64,000 nucleotides of DNA from positions 24,251,739-24,315,738 of the forward strand of contig JAGTTD010000010.1 of NCBI GenBank assembly GCA_018398585.1, written 5' to 3'. The position numbers were made by a program, and so were the translations under genes. Position 1 is the stretch's first letter, and each line of letters starts with the position of its first letter. Below the pieces are notes generated by a model. The model saw only the letters and a list, made by a program, of their open reading frames with translations, was not told the DNA's origin and did no database searches. Origin of the DNA: Simmondsia chinensis. Its lineage: Eukaryota > Streptophyta > Magnoliopsida > Caryophyllales > Simmondsiaceae. This document shows positions 21,851 to 33,089 of this stretch, piece by piece.

Positions 21851-23138
21851 TGCTCTCTTGGTGTATATGCTTAACAAGTGCACTAAGTCATATCAAGTAA
21901 TATAGAGTGAGTAGAGTATCGTACCCATGAGGATTAATTATTGAGTGAGCACCGAAATTAGTAGTTTTAGCACTATTTGGAAGACTGAAAATTAAAGTTT
22001 TCGATATCAAGCAAAACAAAATGAAAAAGAATTAAAATGTTTACTGATTTTTATCAAAATATTTCTAATTTTGGATGATTTTAAGGATTTAATACCATCC
22101 AAGGCATCCGATTTCACCTAGCTAAATTAATACGCTTTTCAATTCTCAGTATTCAAGTTGTTATTCCACGTTGATGATCGAAAATCCTAATTTACTAAGT
22201 ATTCTCTCTCGGCCAACACTTAGCATACTCTTTTATATATTAACTCATCAATCTCTTGCATGAATTTAAATAAGAAAAGAGTTCCAAACATTCATGGTTT
22301 TCACTTAAGGCTACACAAATTGCGTTAATCTATCTCGAGCATTCGCTTAATTTGTGGTGTTTGTTACCTTACCATTCATCATAAATCTCCTCTCTAACTC
22401 ATTATGAATCATTATAGGCTTTAAATGGTGGTAAATCATTCAAAATGCATGCAGAACAATGATAAATACTTCAACAATGTAATAACAAAACACTGAATAT
22501 GTTGAATTAGAAGAGAGTGTATATTACAGCTTAGGATACATTGTAGCCTTGGAAAAGCAAAAACAGTTCACAGTAAACATAATATAATACAAAACTAAGA
22601 CAAAATACATGACTTTAAAGACAAAAAAGATAGAAAAGAACTTGAAAATAAGAAATCGCAACCAAACTTCTTCATTTCTCCACCTTCTTCTTTCCTACGA
22701 ATTTCTACCTAATTCTATACTTTGTATTAGGGTTTTTTTTTTTTTTTTTTTTTCCTTCTAAATGAATTGATGATAAAACACCTCCCAAGCATCCCTATTT
22801 ATAGTATTTGAGGTTGGGATTACTTAAAATAAAAAATATTGTAAGCTTTAATCTCACTTCACCACATTTCTGCTTCTGCCGCCCAATTCTGTAGCTTGCT
22901 ATTGAAGTTGATATTTTTTTTTTTCAATTTTTCGCTGCTTTAAACCACCCAAAATATGCTTTAACAAAAATTTGAACATTTTCATGAAGTGCACTAGAAG
23001 TTCTTTCATGTTGTTTGTCCATTTTGCCACCCAATTTTGCAAGTTGAAGTGAATTGTTTATGGTTGTTGTACAGTCTCTGCATTTTTCTGTTCTTTGCTG
23101 TTTTTCTTCATTTTTTCCAGCTCTACATCGCCCAAATG
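21851..23138 (-). repeat. 5' LTR of the Athila-like element, start truncated
   Basis: The inner end (minus strand ...GAGAGCA at 21851) lies ten bases before the primer site. The segment 22880-23130 matches 9026-9260. The segment 21870-22450 matches the reverse complement of 37800-38370 and of 30770-31290, including AACACCATAAATT and the TACTTGATATGACTTAGTGCA region. There is a long T-run at 22732-22753. At ~23138 it is joined directly to a gypsy RT gene and its first ~350 bp are missing. Confidence 0.85.
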
Positions 23139-23474
23139 CTGTTGGAGCATTAGGAAATCCAAATGGCTTTACCAAAAATTCATAATGAGCATGATGTGTT
23201 CTAAACGCAGACATTACGCAATCTTGTAAATGTCTTGATCCAACACTCTAATTTGATAATAGCCTTGCCTCAAATCCAACTTGGAGAAATAAAAAGCTCC
23301 AAACAACTCATCTAAGAGGTCATCAAAGATGGGAATAGGGAATTTATCCTTAATTGTGAGTGAATTAATTTGCCTGTAATCAATACACATTCGAGAAGCC
23401 CTATCCTTCTTTATAACCAATATCACCGGTGATGCAAATGGGCTGTCACTGTGTCTAATGAACTTAGTCTTCAA
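23139..23474 (-). pseudogene. pol: Reverse transcriptase N-terminal part (gypsy), truncated
   Basis: The minus-strand reading has [37 protein letters not shown] and [12 protein letters not shown], the first three RT blocks including the first catalytic Asp in KLDLRQG. After an ~11-bp insertion near 23214 the frame shifts and resumes with FRTHHAHYEFLV and GFPNAPTAF. It then ends at the LTR junction, so the catalytic YxDD block is missing. Confidence 0.88.
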
Positions 23475-23663
23475 TAAATCATCAACTTGCCTCTCAATTA
23501 GACTTATGAGAATGAGGATACTTGTAAGGTCTAAGGCTCACTGGATTCGAATTTCCTTTCAAAAGAATGGCATGATCTAATGTCTTCTTAGAAGGAAGAG
23601 CTGTTGGCTGCTTAAATAATTCACTATAGTCCTATAAAAGTTTGTCAATTGCAGGATCAGAGT

Positions 23664-24113
23664 TCACCCGATCATTAATTGGAGTAGCATCCACAGAAAC
23701 AACATTCCTATCCATTGATAGGATCCCTTCTTGACCACCAAGTCCAATCTCTTGCCCCTCATCAATTGCAATTGTCCTTGCCCCATTATTCCTTGTAGCT
23801 TCACACTTTGGCCATTTCTTTTGAAGGAAACTGAAAGTTGAGCAAAATCAAACACCAAAGAAATGATAGTTTTCATCCAATCAACTCCCAAAACCATGTC
23901 ACAACCTCCCAATCTCAAAACTCTTAAATCATACTCAAAATTGTGTCCTTGCATATGCCAACAGAACTGCGTACACTTAGTTTGCGCTAAAATCGAGTTT
24001 CTATCAGCCACTGTCACTGCCAGAGCACTTGTCTTGATCTTCTCATGACCCACAGCTCTTACAACCTTTGGATCCACAAAACTGTGTGTACTTCCACTAC
24101 CAATTGGAATCAA
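23664..24113 (-). pseudogene. Aspartic protease region (gypsy), active-site Asp lost
   Basis: The stretch reads GSGSTHSFVDPKVVRAVGH, then LGGCDMVLGVDWM, the retropepsin pattern of plant chromoviruses. The usual DSGSTHS triad is changed so that the catalytic Asp is Gly. The protease would process the Gag-Pol precursor; this copy is predicted inactive. Confidence 0.85.
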
Positions 24114-24179
24114 TAGAGGCTTGCAGCCAGCGCCTCCTTTGATCCTTATCGCATTTTGTGAGCCATTCCTTGTCTATGG

Positions 24180-25303
24180 CTTTACTGAAATTTCCATTTC
24201 ATCCTCATCTGATTCCTCCTATACATCCTCTACTTGTTCGCTATTTGGATCCTTCATTACTTGGACTTCTTGATCATTCTCAGCCTCAATGCCAGTATTT
24301 GTCATCAAGAGTTTAGGATTGCACTTGTGTCCAAAGAAATATATTTGACTGCACTTAAAGCACAACCTCTTAGCCTTCTTCTCCTCCAAACTCAATGTCC
24401 TGGGAGCTACAACAATAGGAGAACGATGAGAAGGTGCAACTTAACTGCTCGTGTTCCTTAAACCATCGAACTTTGCCAAGACAATGGCTTCAAGCAACTT
24501 TGCTTTAGAGAACGCTTGTGCCAAAGTTGTAGAATTCAACGCCTTAACCAAATGCTTAATTTTTAGCTTAAGTATGCTGATAAAACTTGAAATGTAGTAA
24601 GCCTCATTTGCTCCAGGATTCACCGTTATCATTCTTGCTCATAGGTTCCCAAAACGAGTCATATATTCTTTCACAAAATTTGTTTAAGCTGCCTTGTTGA
24701 AGTGATCCACCACGTCTCCTGGATCTTCATCTCCATAACGTTCACTCAATCCTTCCACAAATTCAAACCAAGTGAGTGTAGGTCTGCTATGGATCAAGCT
24801 ATAAAACCACACTTCATGATCACCTTAAAGTTGAATAACAGCTAGCTCCACCTTCTTTGCCTCAAAAATGTCATAAACGTAAAAGCATCTTTCACATCTT
24901 CTAATCCGCGATTGTGGTTGTATTCAATCAAAGCTGTCGATCTCAACCTTAGGCTGACGAACTCCACTGCTCCTTACTGCAGCCACCCCATTAGAAATTT
25001 CATCAGACATTCGAGGATACAGAGGATCAGGAGGTCTAGTATGCTGACTTCCAGATGACAAAATTCCAATTCCAGGGGGCATAGCTTGACACGTTATCTG
25101 TTTTTGCATTCCTACCAACTATTGCTGCATTATTGTTGTGATTATGATATATCTCCAACCTTTTAAGTCACTGAACCAACAGCTAACATCAGATCATGCA
25201 ATTGCTTCTGAGACTTAGCAATCCTGTCAACCAGATTTGGATCCATGGCTGCTGCTCCAGCATTAACAGCAGCATTGGCTGTAGTAGTTGCTCCACCTGC
25301 CAT
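24180..25303 (-). pseudogene. gag: Gag of element 3, broken
   Basis: The likely ATG is at 25303 (MAGGATTTAN). Pieces include QPKVEIDSFD near 24924, the KPKIKHLVKALN-like helix (24632-24441, ISILKLKIKHLVKALN), and a zinc knuckle CFKCSQIYFFGHKC near 24345. Several frameshifts and stops separate them. The layout is the same as in elements 2, 4 and 5. Confidence 0.8.
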
Positions 25304-25460
25304 TACAATCTCCTTCCTACGTCTGGCTAGGTTTATGCATGCACTCCACCAGAATCAGATCAGACAACCTGATCAAATGATCGAGTAACTAATGAAGCTT
25401 GGTCGGATTGCTAAACGATCCAATCAAATGTAATTCGATTCTAACAGCAGCAATTTGATA

Positions 25461-25478
25461 AGCTCTAGTACCAATTGC
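25461..25478 (-). promoter_or_regulatory. Primer binding site of element 3
   Basis: The minus-strand sequence ATTGGTACTAGAGC follows the LTR end. It is a transposed-base variant of the initiator-Met site ATTGGTATCAGAGC. Confidence 0.75.
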
Positions 25479-25884
25479 TGTGATTCAAGATCAATCTCAA
25501 ATCATAACCTAAGAGAAGGGAAGAATTTGAGATGAGAAGTAGAAGAAAGGGATGAGAAATAGAGCAAGAGTTAGGGTTGAGAAGAAGAATCAATTCAATT
25601 TCATTCAATACCTTCTTATAATAAAATATCTCACTACTTATAGTATCTGAGCTAAGAAAGAAGAAACAATGCATCGGGTCACATAATGCACTGACTTACA
25701 GCTTTAGCTGCCAAAATGGACCAAGACTTCCTAACCAAACTAACTAACCTTCCCGCATAGGGCTAAAATCTAACAAACATTAGAATAAGACTTGTCTAAG
25801 CAATTACAACCTTTCAATACAAAGATACAGCAATTACAAGCATTACAATGCTAATTCAGACCCCTTACAGCTGAGATCATGACA
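25479..25884 (-). repeat. 5' LTR of element 3
   Basis: It is a 406-bp LTR from minus-strand TGTCATGATCTC (25884) to GAATCACA (25479). No second copy occurs in the window, so the limits rest on the TG/CA ends and the adjoining primer site. Confidence 0.75.
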
Positions 25885-26290
25885 TCCATGTTGCAAGAAA
25901 CATGGACACATGAAAGAACCCTCCTTTAAATTGATAGGTTATCCACCAGCTTGGAAAACCAATGCACCCAGAAGTGCAACCCGAGGCTCGAGGACTACCG
26001 TTGTAGCTTTGGCAGCCGAGACCCTTGGGTCAACTGACAACCCAATGGCAGGGCTGTCACAAGCGCAGTACCAACAGCTCATCAACCTTCTCAGTTCGGT
26101 TTTAGTTTGACCTAGTGTTAAATTAACAGGCCAAGTTTCGTTGTCTTGTGATTGGATAATAGATACAGGTGCAACGGATTATATGGTGTCCTCGTGATCT
26201 ATTACTTTCGATATTAGAGTGAACGATTTAGTTGGACCTGTTAAGTTTCCTAATGGGACAAGTTTAACAGTTGCACATGTGGGTAAAATA
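25885..26290 (+). pseudogene. Copia Gag end and protease fragment
   Basis: HMKEPSFKLIGYPPAW is the C-terminal half of the copia Gag zinc-knuckle region. A linker follows, ending LINLLSSVLV (stop near 26108). The protease starts WIIDTGATDYMVSS, keeping the DTGA active site, and runs to NGTSLTVAHVGKI, where the inverted LTR piece begins. Confidence 0.8.
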
Positions 26291-26396
26291 CTTAGGCCTC
26301 GACTTAATGCTATACCTAATGAATGCTAAGTATATTCCAAGCATAATACAAATACAAGGTAAATACACATCTAATACATTATACTAGTATTCAACA
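26280..26396 (-). repeat. Inverted fragment of the copia 1 LTR inside its own coding region
   Basis: The sequence is the reverse complement of about the first 115 bp of the LTR at 28705. The LTR terminus TGTTGAATACTAG faces down from 26396. It interrupts between protease and integrase, where coding sequence has been lost. This makes a ~115-bp inverted repeat pair 2.3 kb apart. Confidence 0.88.
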
Positions 26397-26399
26397 CTG

Positions 26400-26860
26400 G
26401 TAAGGCGGGCCGAGCTCTTTATTTTCAGGTGGGTTTGCCTAACAACTTTTGAGATGAGTGTGTTCTAACCGCTGCTTACATTATATATTTGACTCCCTCA
26501 CCTATACTTAAAAATAAAAGTCCCTATGAATTGCTTTTTGGAAAACTATTGGGATATGATCACTTGCGAGTTTTTCGAAAGCCTGTGTTTTTTCTGAGTT
26601 AAGGATAAAACTAGAGATAAATTTTATGAATGGGCAACTTTAGGAATTTTTGTCGGATATCCACATGGGCAAAAGGGATATAAAATCTATAATTGTGATG
26701 AAAATATGGTTGTTATGTCTAGAGATGCTTGATTTTATAGCGACGTTTTTCCATATGTCCAAGCTCATGACCTAGACCCAAATTATGTGCTTAGCAGTCC
26801 CGATATGTCATTTTATGAGGATGGGCTGGTTTGAAAAGAATCGACCCCTGTCGAACCAGG
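26400..26860 (+). pseudogene. Copia integrase C-terminal region, degenerate
   Basis: Readable pieces are TAAYIIYLTPSPILKNKSPYELLFGKL, shortened here (ISP.. pattern), then LGYDHLRVF, then after a frameshift VGYPHGQKGYKIYN and DVFPYVQAHD. These are the conserved positions after the integrase core in plant copia elements. The catalytic core itself is absent. Confidence 0.78.
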
Positions 26861-26894
26861 AGCTGCTGATTCGGCCGACAGCGCCCAGGCCGAG

Positions 26895-28700
26895 GTGGGG
26901 CCCACAGCAACGAGCAACGAGCCCGACGACCCTCCAGCCGCAGTAGGGTCAGGGGTTTATGAGCGAGGGCCCATTTTCACTAAAAGAAGTACTCATTTAT
27001 GCTCCACGCCCGTTAAATATCAACATTACATTTGTGACGTTCCATCCTCTATAGCCCATACTCTTACTACCACTCCATCGGCTAATTCCGGTATAGCTTA
27101 TCCTATCTCAAACATTGTGTCTAATGTGCATTTTTCTGATGCCCATAATAATTTTTTGAGTGCGATCACATCTTGTGATGAGCCAAAAACCTTTAAACAG
27201 GTTGTTGAGTACAAACATTGGAGGGACGCCATGGAGAAGGAGATTCGAGCATTGGAGGTAAAATCAGACATGGACATTGGAGAACATAAGGATTGGCAAG
27301 AGGGCTATTGACTCGAAATGGATCTACAAAATGAAGTACAACTCTGATAGGACAATTGAGTGCTCTAAGGCTTGATTTACCCAAGTGGAAGGTATGAACT
27401 ACCATGACACTTTCGCCCCCATTGCAAAATTAGTTACGATTCGATGTGTCTTAGCCGTAGCTATTGCTCGGAGTTGGATAATCCAACAGTTAGATGTTAA
27501 TAATGCATTTCTTCATGAAGACCTAGACGAGGAGGTTAATATGAAATGACCACTGGGTTTTAAACAGCAACACAAAGAAAAAGTGTGTCATTTGCGAAAA
27601 TCTTTATATGGTTTTAAACAGGCTTAACATAACTAGAACCATAAATTCACTTCCACCTTGATGGGTATCGGTTTTAGTCAATCCAAATCAGATTATTCCC
27701 TTTTTACGTTTCGTTATGACTGAATTTATACCTCTATATTAATCTATGTGGATGACGTTATTATCACGGGTAATAATGAAGATCACATCACTAAGGTGAA
27801 AGGGATTTTGATTGCTTCTTTCTGGATTAAAGATTCAGGACCTGTCAATTACTTCTTAGGGATCGAGGTTGCCTGATCTCCCAAAGGAGCCGTTTTGAGC
27901 CAACGGAAGTATATGTTAGACATTTTAAGAGAAGTCGGCTTGTTAGGGGAAAAACCAACACCTACCCCCATAGTGCAGAATCATGGGTTAGCTGATCAAG
28001 TCAGGGATAAGGTTAACGATGGAGGCCACAGGCTTGGGGGACGCCTCCTCTACTTAACAATAATGAGACCAGGTATCAGTTGCGCTATTTGCATTTTAAG
28101 TCAGTTCATGCACGATCCCAGAACACCCCATCTAGAAGCTAAGATACGTGTGTTATGATACCTAAAGGGACACTGGGAATAGGGTGTCTTTTGGCCTTCT
28201 GATAGTGACTTTCATTTAAGGACATATAGTGATGCTGATTGGGCGGGGTGCCCAACCACTAGACGTTCTACCACGGGTTATGTAATCTTCTCAAGAGGGG
28301 CACCTATTTCTTGGCAGTCTAAGAAACACACCATTGTGTCACATTCTTTAGTGAAAACTGAGTACCGATCCATGGCTACTATGACAAGTGAGCTTATATG
28401 GTTAAGGCATTTGTTAACAGATCTTATGGTTCCCATTAACGATGCTTCTCTTTTGTTTTTGTGATAACCAAGTAGCTTTACATATTGCTTCTAACCTTGT
28501 TTTTCATGAGAGAATGAAGCACATCGAGATCAACAGTAATTTTTTTACGAGAAAAGCTACTATCAAATGAGATTGCAACTTCCTTTGTTCGATCATCAGG
28601 GCAGATATCCGACATTTTTACTAAAGGACTCGGATGTTCAAATTTTTTGGCTCTCCTTCGCAAGTTGGGCATTATGGACCTACATGCTCCAACTTGAGGG
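26895..28700 (+). pseudogene. pol: Copia RT and RNase H, degenerate
   Basis: After a variable linker (26895-27190) the RT reads WRDAMEKEIRALE, then RAIDSKWIYKMKYN in another frame, [33 protein letters not shown] and the catalytic block LIYVDDVIITG near 27741. The ORF 27895-28158 has SQRKYMLDILREVG to PRTPHLEAKIRVL. RNase H follows with SDADWAGCPTTRRSTTGY, SWQSKKHTIVS and TEYRSMA, ending near 28690. At least eight stops or shifts are visible. Confidence 0.88.
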
Positions 28701-28704
28701 AGAG

Positions 28705-28985
28705 TGTTGAATACTAGTATAATATATTAGATGTTTATTTACCTTGTATTTGTATTATGCTAATAATATTCATTGTACTTAGGATTCATTAGGTATAGCA
28801 TTAAGTCTAGCCTGGAGTATTTTCCCCTTTCCTTTCCTCTTCTTCAACAGTGGGTTTATGACTCCATTAGTAGTGTTTTTATTTCTTTGTAACTTATAAG
28901 TAGAAAGCTCTAGAGTTGAGGCTTTTCATGTATTTCTTTACCAGTATAAATTACATAGTTCATGTACTAGATTGATCATCCAACA
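28705..28985 (+). repeat. 3' LTR of copia 1
   Basis: It is 281 bp, from TGTTGAATACTAG to GATCATCCAACA. It starts directly after the polypurine tract. Its 5' ~115 bp recur inverted at 26280-26396. Confidence 0.85.
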
Positions 28986-29164
28986 AAAGTTATGCCTTCC
29001 ATTGTATTTCTTATTTCCTTTACGTATTTTATTGATATTTTGCACACTTCACGTGGTTTTTGAGGTTGAAATTTATTATTCCATCTGGATGAATGAGGTC
29101 CTTCACAACCAATGTGATACCTAGGTACTCAAGAACACTCTAGGGAGTAAGCTCGTACTCTAGA
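28986..29164. other. Unassigned AT-rich sequence
   Basis: Between the copia LTR and an Athila-like LTR fragment. No ORF or repeat match was seen. Confidence 0.4.
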
Positions 29165-29817
29165 AAATGTGTGTATTGCATAGCAAGTATATTAAGTCGA
29201 ATCAAGTAATAAGTTTCAATGACTACCTTTCCCATGAGGATCATATTATTGATAGATTATCCAAATTGCTAGTTCCAATTCTTGAATGATCCAATTCTGA
29301 AGTTTTGAAAGTAAATCTAAACAAAACTAAATTTTTGAAGCCCTGATTATTTTTGGATGTGAAATTTATTGATTTAAAGTCGAAGGAATCTGGTTTCACC
29401 TACTTGCATTGATACAACCTCTAATTCTCAATGTTCAAGTTGTTGATCAATGTTAATGGTCGAATACCTTAATTTAATACATATTCTCTTTGGTGCAATG
29501 TTGAGCTTTCTCTTTCACTCATTAATTCATAAATATCATGCATGAATTCAAACAGGAGATGAGCTATGAAGGTCTATGGTTTTCACTTGTAAGACAGCAC
29601 AAATTGTGTTGACTTATTTCTAGCGTTCGCTGAGTTTATGGTGTTTGTTACTTTAGCAATCATCATAAATTTCCTCTAGGACTCATTATGAATCATTAGA
29701 TATTTTGAATTGTGATCAAGCACTAAAAAGCATGAAGAATAATAACGAACACATCAATGATGAAATAAACAAAGAAAGAATACTTTAAACCGGAAATAGG
29801 TTAACGCAATTTGTAAG
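29165..29817 (-). repeat. Athila-like LTR fragment, minus orientation
   Basis: It resembles 21860-22500 through the motifs AAGTCGAATCAAGTAATA, CCCATGAGGATCAT, CATGAATTCAAAC and TTCGCTGAGTTTATGGTGTT. It represents the downstream half of the LTR and is cut at 29817 by an LTR of the same family in the opposite orientation. Confidence 0.8.
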
Positions 29818-31290
29818 TGATAAGTCTAACTTCGTATACAATTATTATATACTTTTAGATTAACGTTTTAACTACCTCGTACTTAAGTTCTAAGTATTTT
29901 GCTTACCCTTACTGTTTTTGCCATTTCATCAGGAAAGGAGCAAAATTCATGATTTAAGACTAAAAAGGATCACATCCCGATTCAAGTCCGAGCCCAAGGC
30001 CGAAAAGAAGACAGAAGTCTAATTAAAATCATCAATTGGATCATTATATACAAGATTAAAAGCCTAGTATGGTGGTAAAAATACAAATAAAGAAAAGGAC
30101 ATTGTAGACTTTTGACAATTAGGTAGTAGCTATGTAATAGGACATGGGACTTTAGACAATTTCTTGGTTTTGGGCGTATGGATGAGCTGCTAAAAAGCTG
30201 AAAAATTGGTTCTACATTATCTAATACAAGCAAGCAAGCAAGGAAAGCATGGACGCAAGATATGGGGCTGCCTAATATGCAGGGGAGAGCTCACTTTGAG
30301 CTGTAATTCTTGGTTATGAAAGCAAAACGCAGCAGCAGCAGCAGCAGCAGCATCAGCAGCAGCGAACTACTTGTGGACTGAAAATTGAGCTGTTAGTGTT
30401 TTGTGCTAAAAGTTTTAAAAAACGCAGCACCAGAGTGATTATTTTTGGGGCTCAAAACAGAACACAACAGCTCATATTTTCTGAAACTCAGTGAAGAAGA
30501 AAAGAATAGAGCTTGGAGCATGGTTTGAGGTTCCTCTTACATGTTGTAGCTTTAATTACTCTTTTTTCTTTTAATTTATCTCTTTGATTTTTAGTTTTAC
30601 TTGTTATTAGGATAGTCACGAACTAAATTCGTTTTACTAAGGCTACGATATAGCCTAAGTTGTAAAATACGTTCTTTTTTATTTAAGTTATTCTATATTT
30701 GTTATTCCACTATGGAAGTGTTATTATTGTTCTTAATGCTTTTAAATGATTGGCCATCATTTGAATGATTTAATGATTCATAATGAACCCAAAAGGAGAT
30801 TTATGATAATCACTAAAATAATAAACAGCATAAATTGGGCGAACGCTAGAGATAGGGTAATGCGATTTGTGTGGTCTTAGTGTGAAAACCATAGTTCTTC
30901 TTGACTCTATTTTTGTTTAAATTCATACAAGAGCTTGAAGGATTTGGTTAAAGACTTGGCTAAATATTGCTCGAGAGATAATGTATCGTGTAATAGGGTT
31001 TTTGACAATCAACATGGATAAACTACTGGAATACTGAGAATAAAAATAATCTTATCGAATCAAGTAGGTGAAATCAGATGCCTCAATCCTTAAATCTTAA
31101 TGCCCCTACATTTTAATCACTATTTCCCCTACTTTAACCTTATTAGTTTCATACTTAAGTCCCAACTTTCGATTCTTCAAATAGCATTAAAACTAGTAAT
31201 TTCGGTACTCATTCGATAAAAAATCTTCGTGGGAACGGTACTCTACTCATTTCTTTATTACTTGATACGACTTAGTGTACCTACTAAATC
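29818..31290 (+). repeat. Athila-like LTR, plus orientation
   Basis: It starts TGATAAGTCTAAC, as the LTR at 36929 does (TGATAAGTATTC), and ends in the GGGAACGGTACTCTACTC ... ACTTGATACGACTTAGTG segment typical of this family's 3' end. It contains a CAG/CTG-type trinucleotide run (30326-30363). It ends just before a decayed tRNA-Asp primer site. Confidence 0.85.
30326..30363. repeat. (CAG)n microsatellite
   Basis: A run of CAG triplets, broken once by CAT, inside the plus-oriented Athila-like LTR. CAG-rich patches also occur in the LTRs of elements 2 and 5. Confidence 0.9.
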
Positions 31291-31292
31291 AA

Positions 31293-31312
31293 AAAACATC
31301 AAGTTTTTAATG
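31293..31312 (+). promoter_or_regulatory. Decayed tRNA-Asp-type primer site
   Basis: TAATGTAGTTGCCAAGGA occupies the place of TGGCGCCGTTGCCGAGGA. Most changes are G to A or C to T at former CpG positions, as expected after cytosine methylation. Confidence 0.7.
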
Positions 31313-31466
31313 TAGTTGCCAAGGATTGTTTTTACTTGATTGATATTGATACCATCTAGTTTTTCATACTAATTTGAATTTTTTTTTTCTTTTTTATTTT
31401 GTTTGTAACTTGTGATTAATACTTGTTAGAAAAATCTGGAACAACTTGATATGCTCTTATAACATT
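31313..31466. other. Leader remnant of the Athila-like LTR element
   Basis: AT-rich sequence between the decayed primer site and the copia insertion at 31467. No ORF. Confidence 0.4.
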
Positions 31467-32110
31467 TGTTAGGAACATCCTAACCTAGACAAATCTGGTA
31501 TTCACGATACCAATTTGTCATATGGATGCCTGATGCAGAAGCATTAACCCTAATCACTTGATTCGATTCAAATAGTATGACTTACACAAACAAGAAGTAA
31601 ACAAAATAGGTAAAAGGAAGAACAAATGAAACAACACACAATGATTTACGTGAAAACCCTCTTCAATCGAGAGGAGAGAAAACCACGGGCGGAGATGAAA
31701 ATTCTTTATTGATACTTGAATGGAAGAACTACAATAGCCCTTCCTCTGAACGAGATCTATGAAAGAATTATGAATCACTTTCTCTTAACTCTCGTAATGC
31801 TCTCAAATTGATGATGACAGCTAACCTCACTTTAATTGGATTCCGATTGGATGACAGCCTTCTTTGATTGGATACCTAAAACATACCCCCTAACCCCATA
31901 TTTATGCTAAACGACTAGGGTTACATGAAACAGACTCCCGATTGATCGGGAGGGCCAAATTGATCGAGGTCCTGATCATCGGCCAAGTGCCTATTGATCA
32001 GCGCTCTCTCGGCCTAGAAACTAGATTTTAACTTAATTCACCCGATCGATCGGTGACCCCGCGGCAACCCATAAATCCTAAATACATAAATTTGAGGCAT
32101 ATTCCTAACA
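31467..32110 (-). repeat. 3' LTR of copia 2
   Basis: It matches 33911-34545. On the minus strand it starts TGTTAGGAATATGCC (32110) and follows a purine tract CAAGGTGGAGGTT at 32111-32123. GATC-rich inverted sequence near 31940-32060 has diverged from the other LTR. Confidence 0.88.
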
Positions 32111-32184
32111 AACCTCCACCTTGACTCAAATTTTAAAAATAAAGACAATTCTTCACTTTCTCCACAAAACACCCCACCGCGGGG

Positions 32185-32595
32185 TTATCTAGACAGAACA
32201 CATAACCTAATTGAGTCGGAGCAATGCTTGAACTTTCTGCTAGGTAGCACTAAACTGAACATATCTGAGAGGTTATCAGAAATGCAAATCTTCTTCTTCT
32301 CCGAATTGACTCTTGATACATCTTCTGAAACAGCCACCTGTTGCTGAACTGTGTTACTTAACTGAAATTGAACTCCCTCTGGCTTACTCACCTGACCAGA
32401 ATCACAACTAACTGATGGCATCTTCTGTGGAGATATCTATGAAGACTCATCAAACGTGACATCTCTACTCGTCAGGAATTGCTTGAAGCGAAGACTCTTC
32501 TGCTTCCCATAAATGCCTTGTTCACAAGATATCAGTCTTGTAGACTGACCACACAATAAGCCCCCTTTACTGTGCTCAAACAGTCCTGTATCACC
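32185..32595 (-). pseudogene. Copia 2 pre-integrase to post-integrase fusion, integrase core deleted
   Basis: The minus-strand reading after the protease has CEQGIYGKQKSLRFKQF, the end of the pre-integrase zinc region. It then jumps within about ten residues to TSRDVTFDESS, a motif that normally lies after the integrase domain, before RT. The ORF 32421-32185 is the variable linker that should precede RT; RT does not follow. An internal deletion of the integrase core and of RT/RNase H is inferred. Confidence 0.75.
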
Positions 32596-33063
32596 TTAAT
32601 GATCAAATCTCAAGCTCCTTAACTTTGTGGTCTCTGGTTCTGTCAATAATGACGATGATGAAGATATCTTAGCTGATCTGACAACTGTGGAATCGACAAG
32701 CTCATGCAATGTACCTACCCTTCTGCCTTTCATAACTGTCAAAGCACCTTTAGCGACCTCCAAAACTCCACCTTTAGCTGTGTACCTATACCCTTTGGAC
32801 TCAAGATTACCTAAACAGATGAGACTTTTCTTCAAATTAGGAACATGACGAATGTCGCTCAATGTCCTAATAGTGCCATCGAATATCTTAATATGGATTG
32901 TTCCTATCTCCAAAACTCTGCATACATCATCATTACCCATCTGAACAGTTCCACCCTGAATTGACACGTATGTAGTGAACCAGCCTCTATAGGGACAAAC
33001 ATGATAGGAGCAACCCGAGTCCAAAATCCAACTTTCTCTAAAACTAGACTTAGGTTCAGACAC
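32596..33063 (-). pseudogene. Copia 2 protease and GAG-pre-integrase region
   Basis: The stretch reads ESWILDSGCSYHVCP with the active site DSGCS intact, then VQMGNDDVCRVLEIGTIHIK, IRTLSDIRHVPNLKKSLI, and a pre-integrase segment GVLEVAKGALTVMKGRR. It is close to the Tork/Tnt1-like plant copia pattern. Within this segment the frame is open, better kept than its neighbours. Confidence 0.88.
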
Positions 33064-33089
33064 TCATATAATATCTCCATCCTCATATT

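Larger units (their letters stand above)
23139..25884 (-). mobile_element. 5' half of a chromovirus-type gypsy element (element 3)
   Basis: On the minus strand the order is LTR 25479-25884, primer site, gag, protease and the beginning of RT, after which the reading stops at the Athila-like LTR junction (~23138). The 3' part of RT, RNase H, integrase and 3' LTR are absent from this side. The domain order and sequences parallel element 4. Confidence 0.85.
25885..28985 (+). mobile_element. Ty1/copia element, 5'-truncated and rearranged (copia 1)
   Basis: In order it holds the end of Gag, a protease fragment, an inverted LTR fragment, the integrase C-terminal part, RT, RNase H, a polypurine tract (AACTTGAGGGAGAG, 28691-28704) and a 3' LTR. 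The 5' LTR and most of Gag are missing. Stops and frameshifts are frequent. The element abuts the LTR of element 3 at 25884. Confidence 0.88.
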
